DNA from: Chryseosolibacter sp035628595
GTDB lineage: Bacteria; Bacteroidota; Bacteroidia; Cytophagales; Cyclobacteriaceae
NCBI GenBank assembly: GCA_035628595.1
Contig: DASPJN010000267.1
Span: forward strand, 6,817-70,816
Length of the DNA stretch: 64,000 bases
Direction: 5' to 3'
Below, in pieces: positions 8,740-17,236 of the stretch. A program made the translations under genes and the position numbers. Each line of letters starts with the position of its first letter. The stretch's first letter is position 1. The notes under the pieces are model-generated. The model worked only from the letters and a program-made list of their open reading frames with translations, searched no databases and was not told the DNA's origin.

Positions 8740-9282
8740 ATGAAAAGCCTCGTCCCATTCCTTTTTGCCATTGCTCTCAGCCTGAACTTGTCGGCTCAGC
8801 ATACTCCGCATACGCTGAAGGAAGCGAAAATGTTAACCGAGCTTCTTAACCGCACGTCCTATTTCGATAGTGTGCTGATTATTGATAAAGCCAGTTACTG
8901 GGATGACCTGCATATCAGGGGTCTTGGTTTTAAAGGGAAATCGGTTTTTAAGGTCGCTATTTCATTCAAGGAGACTGCCTCGAACGACCTGGAAGTAAAA
9001 AAATTAACAAAAAAGAAAGTCCGCAATCCGGCTTCCGTAAAAACACTTCTTGATCAACGTTATGTTTCAATTGCGCAATTGAGTGATGATTCGTTGAATC
9101 TTAAACCGCCTCGGCTGACCGTCACTGATCATGAAATATGGACCGTTATGATGATCAATAACAAAGCAAAGTCGCAAACCCTCAAGCAATCATACGCGCC
9201 GCTTCTTTATCAGCGAACCATTCCGACGAAACAACGGCGTGAGTTTATCGAATTCGTTGAAAAAATTGAGGCTGAGCTTTAG
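8740..9282 (+). CDS. Secreted protein of unknown function
   Basis: 180 residues with a clear signal peptide (FLFAIALSLNLSAQ, cleavage near residue 20). No family recognised. The mature part begins with a predicted helix, has a Lys-rich middle (KLTKKKVRN) and a charged C-terminal helix. Followed 26 bases later by a DinB gene on the same strand, with no evident functional link. Confidence 0.65.
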   Translation: MKSLVPFLFAIALSLNLSAQHTPHTLKEAKMLTELLNRTSYFDSVLIIDKASYWDDLHIRGLGFKGKSVFKVAISFKETASNDLEVKKLTKKKVRNPASVKTLLDQRYVSIAQLSDDSLNLKPPRLTVTDHEIWTVMMINNKAKSQTLKQSYAPLLYQRTIPTKQRREFIEFVEKIEAEL

Positions 9283-9308
9283 AAACCTGAAATTATAATC
9301 CAACGAAA

Positions 9309-9863
9309 ATGACGATGGAAGAACGTTGGCTGCAGCCGATCGATGAAACAACGCGCCTGTTCAGGGAAGCGTTTGACTCGCTGAATGAAGAACAATTAAA
9401 CTGGAAGCCGTCGCCAAAGGAATGGAGCATAGCCCAGAACATCGATCATTTGATCGTGATCAATAATACCTACCTGCCCGTTCTCGAATCAGTCCGGAAT
9501 AATACGTTTACACTTTCGTGGATCGGCAAGATTGGGTTTATGGTCAACTTCATGGGCAGATTGATTCTGCAATCGGTACAGCCCGATAGACGGAAGAGAA
9601 TGAAAACCTTTCCTTCGTGGGAACCATCTTCAAGCAAAATCGACGGTGATATTCTGGATCGTTTTGAGAAACATCAGAACGCTTTAAAGGAACTGATTCG
9701 CTCATCCAAAGACCTGGTTGATGCAAATACAGTTATTTCATCTCCGGCTAATAAAAATATTGTCTACAAACTGGAAACTGCGTTCGATATTATTGTGACA
9801 CACGAAAAACGACACCTGGAACAAGCAAAGGAAGTGCTTCAAAGGATGGACGGCAAACGCTAA
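9309..9863 (+). CDS. DinB family protein
   Basis: 184 residues, DinB_2 four-helix bundle. The diagnostic features are LNWKPSPKEWSIAQNIDHL near residues 30-50 and the C-terminal H-E-K-R-H pair. Together these give the three His residues that bind a metal in DinB/YfiT proteins, often used as thiol-dependent hydrolases or transferases. Its activity is unknown. Start could be the ATG at 9309 or the one two codons later. Its stop lies directly against the end of dusB (convergent). Confidence 0.85.
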   Translation: MTMEERWLQPIDETTRLFREAFDSLNEEQLNWKPSPKEWSIAQNIDHLIVINNTYLPVLESVRNNTFTLSWIGKIGFMVNFMGRLILQSVQPDRRKRMKTFPSWEPSSSKIDGDILDRFEKHQNALKELIRSSKDLVDANTVISSPANKNIVYKLETAFDIIVTHEKRHLEQAKEVLQRMDGKR

Positions 9864-10853
9864 TTACGCTGTGATTTCACAGTACCTTTCTGAGACCTCA
9901 TTCAAAATTTGTACGATCTCATTGTAGCTGTTGGCTTCGACCAGTTGCATACGGTAATGCTTAAAATCCGGAATCCCTCTGAAGTAGTTTGTGTAATGTT
10001 TACGCATTTCAAAGACCCCAAGCCTGTCGCCTTTCCATTTCATCGAAAACTCGAGGTGCTTGCGCGTGGCACGTACCCGCTCCGTTATTTCTGGAGGTGC
10101 TGGCCGTTCGCCGGTCTTCAAATAATGTTTGATCTCATTAAAGATCCACGGATAGCCAATCGCCGCCCGACCGATCATTACGCCATCGACTCCGTAAGTA
10201 TTTTTGTATTCAACAGCTTTCTGAGGGGAATCGATATCACCGTTTCCAAAAATCGGTATGGTCATACGAGGGTTTTCTTTGATCTTGCCGATCAGTGTCC
10301 AGTCCGCGGAACCCTTATACATCTGCACCCGGGTGCGCCCGTGAATCGTCAGCGCTTTTATCCCAATATCTTGAAGACGTTCAGCAACTTCAACTACGTT
10401 TTTGGTATTGTCGTCCCAACCCAACCTGGTTTTAACTGTAACAGGTAGGTGCGTGGCTTTTACAATTTCGGCCGTCATTTGCACCATCTTCGGGATATCC
10501 TGAAGGAGCGCTGCGCCTGCTCCGCGGCACGCGACGGCTTTCACAGGGCAACCATAGTTGATGTCGATCAAGTCAGGGTTGACTTCGGTGGCGATCCTGG
10601 CGGATTCAACCATATTGCCGATATCTCCTCCAAAAAGCTGTACGCCGATCGGGCGTTCATATTCAAAAATATCAAGCTTCTGCCGGCTTTTTGCGGCATC
10701 GCGGATCAGCCCTTCCGACGAAATGAACTCAGTGTACATAAGGTCAGCTCCACCCTCTTTGCACACGGCGCGAAACGGAGGGTCACTCACATCCTCCATC
10801 GGTGCCAATAGCAACGGAAAATCACCTAGTTCTATATTCCCAATTTTCACCAT
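9864..10853 (-). CDS. dusB: tRNA-dihydrouridine synthase B
   Basis: 329 residues, standard Dus length. FMN-dependent reduction of uridines in the tRNA D-loop. A TIM barrel opens with LLAPMEDVSDPPFR. The catalytic Cys lies in the NYGCPVKAVACRGAGAALL loop, and the FMN phosphate site is in IFGNGDI and GVMIGRAAIG. The C-terminal helical tRNA-binding domain contains MRKHYTNYFRG. Divergent from the CPBP protease gene with 63 bases between. Confidence 0.93.
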   Translation of the reverse strand: MVKIGNIELGDFPLLLAPMEDVSDPPFRAVCKEGGADLMYTEFISSEGLIRDAAKSRQKLDIFEYERPIGVQLFGGDIGNMVESARIATEVNPDLIDINYGCPVKAVACRGAGAALLQDIPKMVQMTAEIVKATHLPVTVKTRLGWDDNTKNVVEVAERLQDIGIKALTIHGRTRVQMYKGSADWTLIGKIKENPRMTIPIFGNGDIDSPQKAVEYKNTYGVDGVMIGRAAIGYPWIFNEIKHYLKTGERPAPPEITERVRATRKHLEFSMKWKGDRLGVFEMRKHYTNYFRGIPDFKHYRMQLVEANSYNEIVQILNEVSERYCEITA

Positions 10854-10916
10854 ATTTGCCGGATTCCTGTCTCTTGCGATGACAAATGGAACACAAAGTT
10901 AATTCATTTCCCGAAC

Positions 10917-11855
10917 ATGTCGGACTTGCAGCCTGATAACAAGTACTCGCGTCATCCTCTTCTTTCGCTCCTGCTGATATTGCTGATGGTTGGTTTAGGC
11001 TTCGTCATTGTCGGGCCTACTGTCGGTTTCATTTTCGCGATGCCGTTTTACGATGGTTCGATGATGGACATGCTTGCAGATATGCAGGCGGTGAATGATC
11101 CGGCAATAAAACTTCCCTTATACATAACTCAGGGGTTTGCGACTTTCATTGGTCTTATAGTCGTGCCGGTTCTGTATTTGAACCTGGAGCGAAAATCGCT
11201 GGCCATACTTTTCACAAAAGTTGAGATTGATATTGTTCCGATCATTTTAACCATTGTCCTGGTGGTTGTTTTTATGGGTGTGAATTCGGTCTTCATCGAT
11301 TGGAATTCTTCGTTCGAGTTTCCGGAGTTCGCAAAAAACTTTGAAAGGTGGGCACGTGAAAAGGAGGATATCGCCGCCGAAATGACCGCGTTTCTCACGC
11401 AATTCGATTCGATATTCGAGGTTGCCATTGCAATGATCGTGATAGCTGTTCTTCCGGCGGTCGGCGAAGAAATTGTATTTCGGGGAATCATTCAGAATCT
11501 ATTTCAGAAGCTGACACAAAATTATCATGTCTCGATCTGGTTGGCAGCGATCCTGTTCAGTGCTATCCATCTCCAGTTTTTTGGTTTTGTTCCGCGGTTG
11601 TTGTTAGGAGCGCTTTTTGGATATCTCTACTACTGGTCGGGCAATATTATTTTGCCGATGATGGCACACTTTGTAAACAATGGCTTTTCGGTATTAGCCT
11701 TATACTTTTACCAGCAGGGAACGGTTGATTACAATCTCGAAGAACCTGAAGCGGTGCCGTTGAATGTTGTAGCGATCTGCACGGTACTGGCTACTGGCAT
11801 ACTTTATTATTTTTACAAATACTATCAGCGTAAAACGTTCACTAATCCACTGTGA
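10917..11855 (+). CDS. CPBP-family intramembrane metalloprotease
   Basis: 312 residues with about eight membrane segments. The three conserved CPBP (Abi/CAAX-like) motifs are present: EEIVFR (EExxxR), FSAIH (FxxxH) and HFVNN (HxxxN). Together they build the glutamate/histidine active site of Rce1-type proteases in the inner membrane. Substrate unknown. Its last bases overlap cdsA by 4 (GTGA), so the two are translationally coupled. Confidence 0.9.
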   Translation: MSDLQPDNKYSRHPLLSLLLILLMVGLGFVIVGPTVGFIFAMPFYDGSMMDMLADMQAVNDPAIKLPLYITQGFATFIGLIVVPVLYLNLERKSLAILFTKVEIDIVPIILTIVLVVVFMGVNSVFIDWNSSFEFPEFAKNFERWAREKEDIAAEMTAFLTQFDSIFEVAIAMIVIAVLPAVGEEIVFRGIIQNLFQKLTQNYHVSIWLAAILFSAIHLQFFGFVPRLLLGALFGYLYYWSGNIILPMMAHFVNNGFSVLALYFYQQGTVDYNLEEPEAVPLNVVAICTVLATGILYYFYKYYQRKTFTNPL

Positions 11856-12682
11856 CAGAAGCAATCCGAAAATACAATAATCTGACGCAACGAATAATCA
11901 CGGGCGTTCTCGGGGCAGCGGCTATCATCACGGGTGTGTGTATGACCGAATGGGCGTACGTGGTGATTTTTTTTATTATAGGTTTTTTTACTCTTCGTGA
12001 GTTCTATAAGCTCGTATCTGCAGATAACATAATTCCGGAGTCTTTTTTTGGATTGCTAACCGGCGTTGTGATATTTCTTTTAAGTTTTTTTATTGCCCGG
12101 GGCGATATCAGGCCAGCATTCTTCTTTCTTTTATTTCCGCTCTTGGCGACTGTATTCATCACGAAGCTTTACAGCGCCAATGACAAAAAGCCGTTTGCTA
12201 ATATTGCGTTTACATTTCTCGGCCTGCTGTATGTTATGGTGCCGGTATCGCTAATGAATTTTGCTGCCTATAAATCGGGCGGATATAATTTTGAGATTGT
12301 TCTCGGAACATTACTCATTCTTTGGTCGACGGATACAGGTGCCTACTTTGCCGGAACTTATCTTGGAAAGACAAAGCTTTTTCCACGTGTTTCGCCTAAG
12401 AAGACCTGGGAGGGATTTGCCGGGGGCGCATTACTTGCGCTGATATTTGCGTATGGCCTTTCGCGTTATTGTCATACCCTTTCGGTTTTTGATTGGTTTG
12501 CAATCGCGGCGATCATTATTGTCTGCGGCACCTTCGGCGATCTTGTTGAATCGTTACTTAAGCGAAGCATAGCGATTAAAGATTCAGGGACTGTTTTGCC
12601 TGGTCACGGCGGATTTCTTGACCGCTTTGACGGATTGCTCCTAGCGCTTCCGTTCCTTGTTGCCTACTTGCTGATTTTCTGA
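11852..12682 (+). CDS. cdsA: Phosphatidate cytidylyltransferase
   Basis: 276 residues, GTG start overlapping the previous TGA stop (GTGA). It converts phosphatidic acid and CTP to CDP-diacylglycerol in the inner membrane. About eight membrane segments, SPKKTWEGFAGG, and near the C-terminus the CDP-alcohol cytidylyltransferase signature from LLKRSIAIKDSG to GHGGFLDRFDG. Supplies the substrate of PssA (29.6-30.3 kb in this window); PssA and Psd then make phosphatidylethanolamine. DoxX follows after 2 bases. Confidence 0.95.
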   Translation: MTEAIRKYNNLTQRIITGVLGAAAIITGVCMTEWAYVVIFFIIGFFTLREFYKLVSADNIIPESFFGLLTGVVIFLLSFFIARGDIRPAFFFLLFPLLATVFITKLYSANDKKPFANIAFTFLGLLYVMVPVSLMNFAAYKSGGYNFEIVLGTLLILWSTDTGAYFAGTYLGKTKLFPRVSPKKTWEGFAGGALLALIFAYGLSRYCHTLSVFDWFAIAAIIIVCGTFGDLVESLLKRSIAIKDSGTVLPGHGGFLDRFDGLLLALPFLVAYLLIF

Positions 12683-12684
12683 CC

Positions 12685-13104
12685 ATGCTAACCACTTTCA
12701 ACCGATATTTCGAGCAACGGAAGAACTACGGAGCAATTTTTATCCGTGTGATTGTCGGATGGCGGCTGATTGACGGAACGCAGGACAATGTGTTCAGTTG
12801 GGAACGGATGATTGAATTCCGGGATTTCCTCAGCCAGCATAATGTCATATTTCCGCTGCTTTCTGCGCAGCTTTCTGTCTATGCGCAGTTTATTTGTGGC
12901 ATTCTATTCATTCTGGGCTTTCAGATTCGCGTCGCCGCCGTGATCATGATCGTCAATTTTGTGGTTGCGTTATTGGTGGTGCATCTCGGTCTAACCTTTG
13001 AGCAGTCGTTCGATGCATTGATGATGTTGGCAGGATCATTATTCCTTTTATTTCACGGAGCCGGGAAATTTTCTATTGACAATTACCTCCGCCAAAAAGA
13101 ATAA
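12685..13104 (+). CDS. DoxX-family membrane protein
   Basis: 139 residues with four hydrophobic segments. Start ATG lies 2 bases after the cdsA stop. The pattern RVIVGWRLIDGT, then FICGILFILGFQIRVAA and a final FHGAGKFSIDNYL, fits the DoxX/DoxD-like family (small inner-membrane proteins, some linked to quinone or oxidative metabolism). Role here unknown; probable last gene of the CPBP-cdsA operon. Confidence 0.78.
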   Translation: MLTTFNRYFEQRKNYGAIFIRVIVGWRLIDGTQDNVFSWERMIEFRDFLSQHNVIFPLLSAQLSVYAQFICGILFILGFQIRVAAVIMIVNFVVALLVVHLGLTFEQSFDALMMLAGSLFLLFHGAGKFSIDNYLRQKE

Positions 13105-13167
13105 ACCGGCCGCAAGTATTTTTGAAGAATTTAATGTTTTCTACATCTGAAATCGCTGATAAACCTA

Positions 13168-13175
13168 TAGCTTTG
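13168..13175 (+). promoter_or_regulatory. -7 promoter element for glutamate dehydrogenase
   Basis: TAGCTTTG matches the Bacteroidota -7 consensus TAnnTTTG exactly, 79 bases before the gdhA ATG in a 150-base gap. No clear -33 TTG at the usual spacing. Confidence 0.45.
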
Positions 13176-13254
13176 CAACCGTTTGATCGGTGTTTTTTTG
13201 TACGATTTTTTAAAGAACATTTGATAAAACATAGGTCGAAATACTATATCCGCT

Positions 13255-14529
13255 ATGGCATATATTGAACCGGCTCCCCTGAAAGACAGGGAGAACCCAT
13301 TTGAAGCGATGATGTCTAGATTTCATGTCGCTTCCCAAATCCTGGGACTAGAAGAAGAAATCTATAACGTATTGAAGAATCCTGCACGGCAGGTGATCGT
13401 CTCACTCCCGGTGACAATGGACGATGGGACCATCAAAGTCTTTGAAGGATACCGCGTCATTCATTCAACGATCCTTGGCCCTTCTAAAGGGGGTATTCGT
13501 TTCGACATGAACGTAAATCTCGATGAAGTAAAGGCTCTGGCCGCATGGATGACATGGAAATGTGCGGTTGTTGATATTCCGTATGGCGGTGCAAAGGGCG
13601 GTGTTGCTTGTAACCCACGCGAAATGTCAGCTGGCGAGATTGAACGATTAATGCGGGCATACACACAGGCTATGGCTGATGTGTTTGGCCCTGATCAGGA
13701 TATTCCTGCACCCGATATGGGAACGGGGCCGCGCGAAATGGCATGGCTCATGGATCAATACTCAAGAAACAAAGGCATGACAACACCGGCCGTTGTTACC
13801 GGAAAGCCGATCGTCCTGGGAGGCTCTCTCGGAAGAACCGAGGCTACAGGCCGTGGCGTAATGGTAAGTGCCATGGCTGCGATGGAAAAGCTGAAGATCA
13901 ATCCATATAAAGCAACTTGTGCTGTTCAGGGATTCGGAAACGTTGGTTCGTGGGCAGCCAGACTTTTACATGAACGCGGACTTGTTGTTCAGGCGATCAG
14001 TGATATTTCAGGCGCCTATTTTAACGACAAAGGAATTGACATAGAGGCAGCGGTTAAGTATCGTGAGGCGCACAAAGGTACGCTTGAAGGCTTTGAGGGT
14101 GCTGAAAAAATAACCAACGAAGATCTGCTAACGCTTCCTGTGGATTTACTTGTTCCTGCCGCCACTGAAGACGTGATCACCAGTTCAAACGCCCCTAACA
14201 TCAAAGCGAAATTAATTGTTGAAGGCGCAAATGGTCCAACATCTTCCAAGGCAGACAAGATTATCAACGAGAAGGGCATTATGGTAGTGCCTGACATCCT
14301 CGCGAACGCTGGCGGCGTAACGGTTTCGTATTTTGAGTGGGTGCAGAACCGTCTTGGATATAAGTGGACTGCTGATCGCGTTAATCGCAGATCCGACAGA
14401 ATCATGAAAGATGCATTTAGCACCGTTTACAAGATCTCAAAAGAGTATAACGTACCGATGCGTATTGCAGCTTATATGGTTGCCATTGATAAGGTTTCGA
14501 AGACATATAAGTATCGCGGCGGGTATTAA
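13255..14529 (+). CDS. gdhA: Glutamate dehydrogenase (Glu/Leu/Phe/Val dehydrogenase family)
   Basis: 424 residues, a usual length for hexameric NAD(P)-dependent GDHs. It interconverts glutamate and 2-oxoglutarate plus ammonia. Substrate-binding GPSKGGIRF and WKCAVVDIPYGGAKGG (with the catalytic Lys), PAPDMGT, then GGSLGRTEATGRG and the Rossmann motif AVQGFGNVGSWAA. Ends in the usual YRGGY-like tail. Single gene with its own promoter-like element and a terminator hairpin after it. The exact amino acid and cofactor cannot be settled from sequence alone, but the PYGGAKGG region fits glutamate. Confidence 0.92.
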   Translation: MAYIEPAPLKDRENPFEAMMSRFHVASQILGLEEEIYNVLKNPARQVIVSLPVTMDDGTIKVFEGYRVIHSTILGPSKGGIRFDMNVNLDEVKALAAWMTWKCAVVDIPYGGAKGGVACNPREMSAGEIERLMRAYTQAMADVFGPDQDIPAPDMGTGPREMAWLMDQYSRNKGMTTPAVVTGKPIVLGGSLGRTEATGRGVMVSAMAAMEKLKINPYKATCAVQGFGNVGSWAARLLHERGLVVQAISDISGAYFNDKGIDIEAAVKYREAHKGTLEGFEGAEKITNEDLLTLPVDLLVPAATEDVITSSNAPNIKAKLIVEGANGPTSSKADKIINEKGIMVVPDILANAGGVTVSYFEWVQNRLGYKWTADRVNRRSDRIMKDAFSTVYKISKEYNVPMRIAAYMVAIDKVSKTYKYRGGY

Positions 14530-14568
14530 AAAGCACAATTGGGCGTATTCGATTTAATCAGAATGAAC

Positions 14569-14576
14569 TAACTTTG
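14569..14576 (+). promoter_or_regulatory. -7 promoter element before psd
   Basis: TAACTTTG, an exact TAnnTTTG match, 51 bases before the psd start and directly in front of the hairpin that ends gdhA. If used, transcription would start at or just inside that hairpin. Confidence 0.35.
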
Positions 14577-14577
14577 T

Positions 14578-14611
14578 ATGGCAAGTTGAAAAGCTTGCCA
14601 TTTTTATTTTT
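14578..14611 (+). terminator. Rho-independent terminator of glutamate dehydrogenase
   Basis: Stem TGGCAAG / CTTGCCA (14579-14585 with 14594-14600), 7 bp plus an 8-base loop, followed by a long T-rich run (TTTTTATTTTT). Placed 50 bases after the gdhA stop on the same strand. Confidence 0.8.
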
Positions 14612-14626
14612 ACTAATCACAACATC

Positions 14627-15286
14627 ATGACAATTCACCGGGAAGGTCACTCAGTATTGTTTTTTTTGCTGGTAATTCTTTTTGCGCTAAACTGGGCGTT
14701 GTTTTATTTCTTTCCGCAAAGCCCGCTACTGCAGAATTCAATAATTCTCATTAGCGTTATTTTCTACTTATTGATTCTTCAATTTTTCCGGAATCCTGTT
14801 TTTAGTATTACATCAAATGCAAAACACGTGCTTGCACCTGCCGACGGCAAAGTTGTTGTGATTGAAGAAACGCTGGAGGCTGAATATCTAAAAGATAAAC
14901 GGAAGCAAGTTTCCATTTTTATGTCGCCGGTGAATGTTCATGTGAATCGCATGCCGGTATCAGGTCAGATCAGTTTTTTTAAATACCATCCGGGAAAATA
15001 TCTTGTGGCATGGCATCCCAAATCCAGCACAGAAAATGAGAGAACCACTGTTGCTGTGAAGATGAAAGATGGCGCAGAAATTCTTTTTCGTCAGATAGCC
15101 GGCGCACTTGCGCGCAGAATTAAATTCTATGTTAAGGAAGGCCAGGTACTCGAGCAGGGCCAGGAATTTGGATTTATTAAGTTTGGTTCTCGTGTGGATG
15201 TATTTCTTCCGCTCGACGCGAAAGTGACCGTAAAAATTGGGGACATCACCAAGGGTGGCCGCACTGTTATTGCAGAACTTCCTTAA
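14627..15286 (+). CDS. psd: Phosphatidylserine decarboxylase (short, family type)
   Basis: 219 residues, the short class of Psd found in Bacteroidota. It decarboxylates phosphatidylserine to phosphatidylethanolamine. Two N-terminal membrane segments, then LAPADGKVVV, the SPVNVHVNRMPVSG block and the self-cleavage motif FGSRVDVFLP. Autocatalytic cleavage between G187 and S188 would leave the pyruvoyl group on the new alpha chain, as in the LGST motif of E. coli Psd. With cdsA (11.9 kb) and pssA (29.6 kb) it completes the route to PE within this window. Confidence 0.92.
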   Translation: MTIHREGHSVLFFLLVILFALNWALFYFFPQSPLLQNSIILISVIFYLLILQFFRNPVFSITSNAKHVLAPADGKVVVIEETLEAEYLKDKRKQVSIFMSPVNVHVNRMPVSGQISFFKYHPGKYLVAWHPKSSTENERTTVAVKMKDGAEILFRQIAGALARRIKFYVKEGQVLEQGQEFGFIKFGSRVDVFLPLDAKVTVKIGDITKGGRTVIAELP

Positions 15287-15357
15287 TCCTTACATCACGA
15301 ACAAAGGGTCTTCGTATAAATCGCCAAAAGGCCGGTTTATGTAATTATTTTCTTTAG

Positions 15358-15365
15358 TATCTTCG
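15358..15365 (+). promoter_or_regulatory. Possible -7 promoter element before the desaturase
   Basis: TATCTTCG, close to TAnnTTTG, 54 bases before the desaturase ATG in a 133-base AT-rich gap. No clear -33 match. Confidence 0.3.
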
Positions 15366-15419
15366 AGTGATAAACCCATTTCAAAACAAGTTTATTTCGT
15401 TGATATCACCCCACTATTT

Positions 15420-16538
15420 ATGAAAACCAGCTCAATTCGATTTTCACCCGCAAAGTCTGATTTCTTCTCTACGCTCAATAGTCGGGTGAATGACTATTTC
15501 AAATCTGCGAATGTTAGTCGCTATGGAAATGCGCATATGGTTATCAAAACGATATTCATGTTCGTTGTTTATTTTACTCCGTATTTTCTGATTCTCACAT
15601 CAGTGATTACGCATCCGCTGCTCCTTCTTTTAGCTGCGCTCGTTATGGGCCTTGGAATGGCAGGCATTGGGCTCGCAGTGATGCATGATGCCAACCACGG
15701 AGCATATTCAAAAATCCTTTGGGTGAATAATCTCATTGGTTATTCACTGAACCTCGTCGGTGGCCACGCCTTTAACTGGAAGGTTCAGCACAACGTGCTA
15801 CATCACACTTACACAAATATTCACGATGTGGATGAAGACATAAGTCCAAGAGGTGTACTGCGTATGACGCCTCATGGCGAATGGAAAACAATGCATCAGT
15901 TCCAATATTTGTATGCGTGGTTTTTTTATGGGCTGATGACACTGGTGTGGATTACTGTTAAAGACTTCGTTCGCCTTCAACGTTATCATCAGGATGGCAT
16001 GGTGAAAAAGCAGAAAGCTTCTATTGTGCGCGAATGGATTATCCTGATTGCTACTAAGCTTATCTACATCACCTACATATTTGTTATTCCGTTTATGGTA
16101 TTGGATCTTCCCCTCTGGCAGATTCTTGTTGGCTTTGTGATCATGCATTATATAGCAGGATTTATTCTTGCGATCATCTTCCAACCCGCCCATGTCATTG
16201 ATGGAACCGAGTATCCCCTGCCGAATGAAAACGGTGTAATGGATAATACGTGGGCTGTTCATCAAATGCATACAACAACCAATTTTGCGAATAACAATCG
16301 ACTTCTGTCGTGGTATGTTGGCGGACTCAATTACCAGGTTGAGCATCATTTGTTTCCAAATATTTGTCATGTCCACTACCGCAATATTTCGCCAATAGTA
16401 AAAGCAACCGCCGAGGAATTTGGTGTACCCTATAAATCAGAGCCTACATTTATCGGTGCAATAATTGGTCATGCAAAACTTCTCAAAGCATTGGGCAAGC
16501 GCCCGGTTGTTCAGCCCCAACCTGTAACTAGCTTGTAA
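15420..16538 (+). CDS. Fatty-acid desaturase (acyl-CoA/acyl-lipid type)
   Basis: 372 residues, inner-membrane di-iron desaturase. Three histidine boxes are intact: HDANH (residues 89-93), HNVLHH (124-129) and a late QVEHH. The last resembles front-end or linoleoyl-type desaturases rather than the delta-9 HxxHH class. Four hydrophobic segments flank the boxes. Likely adjusts membrane lipid unsaturation; regiospecificity cannot be read from sequence. No cytochrome b5 domain. A hydrolase gene follows after 2 bases, suggesting an operon. Confidence 0.9.
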   Translation: MKTSSIRFSPAKSDFFSTLNSRVNDYFKSANVSRYGNAHMVIKTIFMFVVYFTPYFLILTSVITHPLLLLLAALVMGLGMAGIGLAVMHDANHGAYSKILWVNNLIGYSLNLVGGHAFNWKVQHNVLHHTYTNIHDVDEDISPRGVLRMTPHGEWKTMHQFQYLYAWFFYGLMTLVWITVKDFVRLQRYHQDGMVKKQKASIVREWIILIATKLIYITYIFVIPFMVLDLPLWQILVGFVIMHYIAGFILAIIFQPAHVIDGTEYPLPNENGVMDNTWAVHQMHTTTNFANNNRLLSWYVGGLNYQVEHHLFPNICHVHYRNISPIVKATAEEFGVPYKSEPTFIGAIIGHAKLLKALGKRPVVQPQPVTSL

Positions 16539-16540
16539 GA

Positions 16541-17236
16541 ATGAAAACGGTTTTGCTTCTGCATGGAGCATTAGGTAGTGATCTTCAACTTATCAAAATA
16601 AAAGAGGCCCTTACGTACAAGGGCTTCTCTGTTTTGTCGCTTAATTTTTCCGGACACTCAGGCAAGCCCTTCGAAGATAGATTCGGTATTGAAGTTTTTG
16701 GAAATGATGTATTGGAGTTCCTTGATAAGATGAAACTCGCATCGGTTGATATTTTTGGCTACAGTATGGGTGGCTACGTTGCATTGTGGCTGGCGTGTCA
16801 ATTCCCATCCCGAATAGGAAAGATTGTAACGCTTGGTACAAAGTTCGATTGGTCTCCGGAATCTGCGGCTCATGAAACAAAAAAGTTGAATGCGGAAAAA
16901 ATTATGGAAAAGGTGCCGGCGTTTGCCCGGATATTAGAAAGCCGGCATGCGCCTAACGATTGGAGATTACTTATGCACCGCACGGCAGAGATGATGATTG
17001 CTTTGGGAGCAAATCCATTATTAGATCAGGAGAAATTGCAAACTATTGAAAGTCCTACATGCGTGTTGTTGGGAGATCTTGACGACATGGCCGACAGGGA
17101 ATTCTCCAGACAAGTTTCTCGTGCATTACCAAAGGGGAAATTTATGTTGCTAAAGGATACGCCGCATCCCATAGAGAAGGTAAATATAGCCACGCTGGCA
17201 AAACTGATCTCGGATTTTCTTTTAGAGGAATCTTAA
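16541..17236 (+). CDS. Alpha/beta hydrolase
   Basis: 231 residues, cytoplasmic. Alpha/beta-hydrolase fold with an N-terminal HGALGSD oxyanion loop and the nucleophile elbow GYSMGGYVAL. A late GDLDDMAD supplies the acid and DTPHPIEKV the His. Substrate unknown; esterase or thioesterase are possible. Start lies 2 bases after the desaturase stop. Its last 15 bases overlap the end of the convergent STN-repeat gene. Confidence 0.85.
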   Translation: MKTVLLLHGALGSDLQLIKIKEALTYKGFSVLSLNFSGHSGKPFEDRFGIEVFGNDVLEFLDKMKLASVDIFGYSMGGYVALWLACQFPSRIGKIVTLGTKFDWSPESAAHETKKLNAEKIMEKVPAFARILESRHAPNDWRLLMHRTAEMMIALGANPLLDQEKLQTIESPTCVLLGDLDDMADREFSRQVSRALPKGKFMLLKDTPHPIEKVNIATLAKLISDFLLEES